Origin: Caprimulgus europaeus
Taxonomy: Eukaryota > Chordata > Aves > Caprimulgiformes > Caprimulgidae
DNA: 64,000 bases
Reading direction: 5' to 3'
NCBI GenBank assembly: GCA_907165065.1
Contig: OU015532.1
Coordinates: 41,332,839-41,396,838 of the forward strand
The notes below the pieces were generated by a model, which ran no database searches, was not told the origin of the DNA, and saw only the letters and a program-made list of their open reading frames with translations. Below are positions 59,371-64,000 of the stretch, in pieces; position 1 is the stretch's first letter; each line of letters begins with the position of its first letter. The position numbers were made by a program, and so were the translations under genes.

Positions 59371-60589
59371 TTTTGTACTTGCTTCAGTTCTTTCTGTCAT
59401 TTTGAGGAAGTTACCACAAGCAAATGTTTCTACATGCTAAAAGGACAACACAGAAATCCTTGAAGAATCAGCCTAACTTCCTTCCCCTGCAAACTGTCTT
59501 TTCCTTCCATCATTTGCATCCCTTAGGGACTGTCTATACTGCAAAGCCACACAGGAGATACAGGAGACAAACACAGTGGCCTGCACATCAAGGCAGCATG
59601 CTGTTAGAAATCGGCAGTAAACACACCCAGCGCAGTAATAATTTCCATGAAAATGGGTGACAAAGTGGACAACCTAGCCACAGTGATGGTCGTGCCTGAC
59701 CTGAGCTCACAGGCACTCTCCCTACAGCTGCACTGTTCTACTACCGAGCCACCACTGCTGGGTAGGAGGTCCTGTGTCTATGCCTGCTTGCCCACCAGCA
59801 GACTTCCGCAGTCTAGCTTCACCTTAAAGAAAAAGAGGAAAAAAAAATTTGAAGAGAAAGACTTTTTTTAACACCAGACATGTCTCAAAGACTTTCAACT
59901 GTAGGCTGAATGATGCTGCTACTCACTCCATCACTCTCCCCAGGCCAGTAAAAGGCTACATAGGAGTTCAACAGTATTTCAGCTCCTCTCCTCCATGCTC
60001 ACATGCTCAAGAAATTGAACAGTTTTCTGATTCGATCACCTCATCTCCTGCCCTCTAATACTATCCATGTACTCTTCTGGCCCCCAAAATTCATCATTCT
60101 CTATGAACACAATTTATTTAAGCATGGAAATAAAGAAGCAAAGTATTTGAGAGGATACATGCAATTGTCCAGTGCTCAAAAAGACCACCAACGGGAGAAA
60201 ACTGGTGTTATGGTACAGGGCTACCCGTATGTCCCAGGACCTATGGCATTAGGCAGGAGGCTACAGCCTGGGAAAATCATGTTCAGCAAGAAGATGTGTC
60301 TGTTCCAGACTTCATGAAATGGGCCATCTTGGATCAGACACCAGTATGTAGCCCTGGTTCCTGTTTCCATTTGCAACCATAAGAGAAGAAAAGTCAGGAA
60401 GAACAGTATCATAAACAAATGTATGGATGAAGTTTAAAAGTAGGGAAAAAATTTTATTCTTTCTCACCTCCTGCCAATCTCTCATTCTCAAAATAGATAT
60501 TCTCAGTTTTTCATCTATTTCAGTAGAGTTCTCTACCATTAACTTACCCACTTTGCCTTTAAAAGCTTAGATTCACAAGATCTTTTGGC

Positions 60590-61060
60590 AAGGAACTCTA
60601 CCAGTCTGGTACATGTTGCAAAAAGAACCATCTTTCATTGCTTCCTTTAAACCTGACTTCTATTAGTTTCATTTGATGTGCCCTAGTTCTTGTACGGGAA
60701 GAGTGAATAGTCAATCCCCACCTACCCTCTTTAGGTGGCTCATGATTTTGTGAGGAGTTACACTATCACCCCTAAATCACCTGTGTTCCAAGAAGAGTCT
60801 TCACTTACTCAGTTGATGGCTCTCCTGAAAGCCATTGCACTTCTTTGATCAGCTCTGATGCTCTTCTGTGAACCACCTTCCAGGTCCACTATATCCTTCC
60901 TGAGATGAAAGATTAGATACTAAGACTACATACTGCTTTCAAGGTGCAGTCACAGAAAATGCTGACAGAGCAGAATGATACGAGTCTTCTGTTTTGTTCT
61001 CCATTCTTTTTTCCCCATTAATACCTTATACTCAATCGGCCTTTTTGACATCTAAGATCA
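60590..61060 (-). mobile_element. Old CR1/L3-like LINE fragment, minus orientation
   Basis: Plus-strand words such as catttgatgtgccctagttc, ggtggctcatgattttgtga, ttccaggtccactatatcct, tcctgagatgaaagattaga and gcctttttgacatc match, with decay, the antisense of ancient amniote CR1/L3 LINE sequence that I recall from reptile and bird genomes. The order is collinear over about 450 bp, with gaps. Boundaries are approximate. Confidence 0.55.
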
Positions 61061-61681
61061 TTTACAGACAGCAGTGAAGAGGTCATCCTGCTCAACAAAG
61101 TCACAGATAAGAACTCCTGCTGCTCTGCACTTCTTCCCCCCATTCTCTCCTCTCTGCTCCCCTGTGGAAAAATAAATCCTACTCTTGAATCAACAGTTTG
61201 ATTTCAATTTCTCCCTTCCTCTCCATGCCTTAGTGAGTACTTATTTGTGAAGAGCATCCTCAGAGGGAGTTCTTGCAGCACAATTATTTCATTCCACTCC
61301 AGAATGGCTGCTTCAATAAATGTCTACATGCAGACAAGCCCTATTTTAAAAGGCTTCCCATGGGACTGTGCATAACACAGTTAACATTTGAATCCATTTA
61401 ATTAACCAGAGGCATCAAGCCAGCATGAAAAGACAACATCCATCAGAGTTCATCTATCATCCACTGCTCAATGTGCCTGCCCTCATCCCTCTCCTGCCTG
61501 AATATGGGCATATCAATAACGTATGTGCAAAGGTACATGTTCCTGAGAAAGTGGCGAACACAGAAACCCCAGAGATACACAACCTTGAGGGTTCCTTTGG
61601 AAAGCCTTCCCTAGCACATCAAGTAATCAGTGACCACTTCGTTTGAGGAGTGGCTACATAATAATCTGTTCTTTTGCCTTT

Positions 61682-61698
61682 AAAAAAAAAAAAAAAAA
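61682..61698. repeat. A17 tract
   Basis: Seventeen A, followed by a gaaaaagaag purine stretch. No parent retroelement is recognised upstream. Confidence 0.85.
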
Positions 61699-63032
61699 GA
61701 AAAAGAAGCTTTTACAGTTCAACTTGAGATGCCAATACTCTTCAGTGCTGGCAATACACTGACACAGGGAGCTCCAAAATCAGGTCAGAGCTTCACAACA
61801 GCACTGTGCTTCTCACATCCTTCTCCCTATTTTTTGCTCCCAGAGTTTTCAGCACTGCTGTACACGCTCCAACGTGTTTTCCACGCGTCATATCAATGCA
61901 TTCTGGCATCCAATAGGTGAAAATGCATTGTAGCTGTACATTGTAAGAGTCAGCATTTAAGAAATAACTGTCTATTTCTTACATAAGTGAAACATGATAC
62001 AGAGCTTCAAATCTCACAGCTGGCCCTGTTTGTACATCTCTCCCGTTCTCCCTGATCCCCACTGCAAAAAAGCATGTTTAACCTCCAGGGACCAGCGCAC
62101 ACGTTGTGGGCTCTAATCCACTGTCTGAACTCACTGTCTGATCTCCTGTTCCTGCTGCAGAAAAACAAAGGCTTGAAGTTTTACATTTAGCTCTGCTGTG
62201 CTTTGTTTGGCACATGAAACACAGAACGCTAATTACAGTTATACTATTCTACTTAAGGGGCTGTCAGTATTTCCACTGCAAAGCCTTCATTTCAGGGCTT
62301 TATAACACAGTTGTGAAATATTCATCATGCACTTGAGCTTGACATGCAAAGGTCTGGCTTTGGCCCAGGTTCCTCTGCCTGTTTGTTTTTTCAGGAGTTG
62401 GGGTTTTTGTTGTTGGTCTGGCAAAGGGAGGGCCGAAGAAGGTGGATGGAATTAACTGCAGGGGATGTTTGACTTACAAAAGCACACAAACAACAAAACC
62501 ACTCAGATTCACAGTTGGTTTCTGTCTCTCACCTACCCAATGCATCCCCCTGTTTTTGTACGTGCACATAGAATATGCACTTTTTTATTTTTTAATTTTT
62601 TTTTAAGAGGCTTTCTATTCTCTCCCTCCTCTCCAGCCTGAGCCTTCTGTTCATCAGCATCCAGACCTAGCAGAGAGTACCATGCTGACAAGCCTGGAGA
62701 GTGAAAATACTCCACCTGCAAAAGCAACAGCAGTAAGCCAAGCTCCAACACACGACTGATTCAGAACATCTCTGGCTTGACACACAAGTCTCCCTGTCTC
62801 TCACAGTAAGTCTCACAAGCCTTGCTCACCAACACCACTGCAGACTCGTACCAGTTGCCTAACTGACCCTCTAGGAACTATTCCAAGACCATCAAACTGG
62901 TTTCATGCAGTGCACCACACAGACTTGTTGCAACATTTCAAGGTCTTTCCAGCCAATGCTCCATGTGAAGCAGCATTCGTGGGGTGAAATGATTCAGACC
63001 ACTGAACAAGCTCTCACATTTTAATCAAATAG

Positions 63033-63055
63033 GAAAAAAAAAAGAAAAAAAAAAA
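63033..63055. repeat. A-rich tract
   Basis: Two long A runs (10 and 11) split by one G. No parent element seen. Confidence 0.8.
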
Positions 63056-64000
63056 TCTGACCAGAACATCATCTGCAAAACGTAGTTGCCAATTCTAGGC
63101 AATTTGATTTCAAGATAACCACTTTAAGAACATCAGGGAACAATCTCCCACAACACAAATTACGCATGATGCACCTTGGCACAATAGTGGTAAAGGCAGA
63201 AACTGACCTGCCCAAAGGTTTTGAATCACTGAGTTATGGGAAGCATTACATCACGTTTGCAAACCTGCACAAAAGCAGAGGTGGGATGGGAGAGGGGGTG
63301 TTCTGATGGAAATGCTGAGCCTCAGCTTTAATGGCTCTGTCAGGTGTCACTACAATGGCTGCATAGGGGTGAGCATACGTTTATTAAAAATAACCCATGC
63401 AGCTGAGAGAACAGGGAACAGAATAGGGGTGGAGGTGGAAGAAAGGGAACGTGAGCAGCCCCGGGTCCCTGCAGGCTGTCTTTCTGCACGCGCCTGCACA
63501 CAGCCTGCATGCGTTTGTCCATCTCTCCACATGGCCTCTCCTGCCTGCTCTGCTCTCCCCTCCTGACCTCCCCCCCGTGCTGGCTGCTTTCAGTCCTATT
63601 CCAGCTGTCAGGACCACATTCCTGACCCATCAGCTCCAGTTGTTGGAGGGCTACACGCTGAATCTGCACTCTGCCTTCTTCTTTGTACACCTGGAGGAAG
63701 GCAGCCCCAGGGAGGCCATAAATACCATTGCATAGCCCTGGGGAGGTGGGTGGGAGGCTATTTAAAGTACCTCTACCAGAAACCATAGTGAGGGAACTCA
63801 GAACTGAGAGCAGCACACATCTGCAAGTGTCACTATGGCCTGAAAAAGAGGATACATAGAGGGTTAATTTCCTACCAGCTTCTGCAGTGTGACCTAGCCA
63901 TCATTAAATAATTACCTTCTGGTTCTTCACTTAACACCAGCCTGATCTCCCAATTTTCTCTTCCCCACCCCCACACCAAGGTCAAATTTATTCTGAAATA

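Larger units (their letters stand above)
54511..64000 (-). other. MAPKBP1: MAPKBP1 intron upstream of w1 (at least 9.5 kb)
   Basis: Probably the intron separating the start-codon exon from w1. It holds a CR1 copy at 59.0 kb, an old CR1/L3-like stretch at 60.6-61.1 kb and two A-rich tracts (61682-61698, 63033-63055). I searched the minus strand for the expected Ser/Arg/Lys-rich N-terminal exon and did not find it. Open frames at 56736-57257 and 63340-63816 show no recognisable domain. Confidence 0.7.

Noticed and set aside
63340-63816. 158-codon minus-strand open frame and overlapping plus-strand frames
   Set aside because: Locally higher GC lengthens open frames in all phases. No domain, and not the expected MAPKBP1 N-terminus.
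1-64000. tRNA, rRNA, CRISPR, bacterial operon or complete provirus
   Set aside because: No cloverleaf with an internal promoter pair, no direct-repeat/spacer array, no ribosomal sequence and no gag-pol-env arrangement was seen on either strand.

Overview
The window is vertebrate nuclear DNA and almost certainly from a bird. The evidence is long introns with canonical GT/AG splice sites, one vertebrate gene split into many short exons, and several chicken-repeat-1 (CR1) LINE 3' ends with the typical avian terminus (a gattctatga-like short repeat next to an AAACCATTCTRTGATTC block). The species cannot be fixed from the sequence alone. There are no bacterial operons, CRISPR arrays, rRNA genes or complete viral genomes.

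One gene fills the window on the minus strand: MAPKBP1 (mitogen-activated protein kinase binding protein 1, also called JNKBP1), a WD40-propeller JNK scaffold and paralogue of WDR62. I reconstructed 21 consecutive internal coding exons, transcribed from 54510 down to 150. They join in matching phases into 2613 nt, or 871 codons, with no stop or frameshift. They cover the protein from a residue equivalent to about human residue 39, through both WD40 propellers, into the disordered linker that follows. The N-terminal exon(s) with the start codon were not found and should lie beyond position 64000. The C-terminal exons lie before position 1. Orthology rests on remembered family sequence, since no search could be run.

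Layout: 1-8.1 kb holds the last four exons (linker and the last WD strand). 8-31 kb holds a dense cluster of 16 exons encoding the propellers. 31.1-54.4 kb is one 23.4 kb intron. An isolated 92-bp exon lies at 54.4 kb. The remaining 9.5 kb is another intron, probably running to the missing 5' exon. Recognisable CR1 copies are concentrated in the two 5' introns (seven of nine), and I recognise none in the first 26 kb.

Observations that may merit follow-up: an unassigned minus-strand block at 48284-48416 that is open for 44 codons, has good splice signals, and has its ends in a 10-bp inverted repeat; an uninterrupted 23-C run (23 G in the pre-mRNA) at 22022-22044; a CR1 copy only 74 bp from a MAPKBP1 5' splice site; an old antisense CR1/L3-like fragment near 60.6-61.1 kb; a region at 34.4-34.8 kb open on both strands. 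I found no convincing new biological system. The window reads as an ordinary, well-conserved avian locus.
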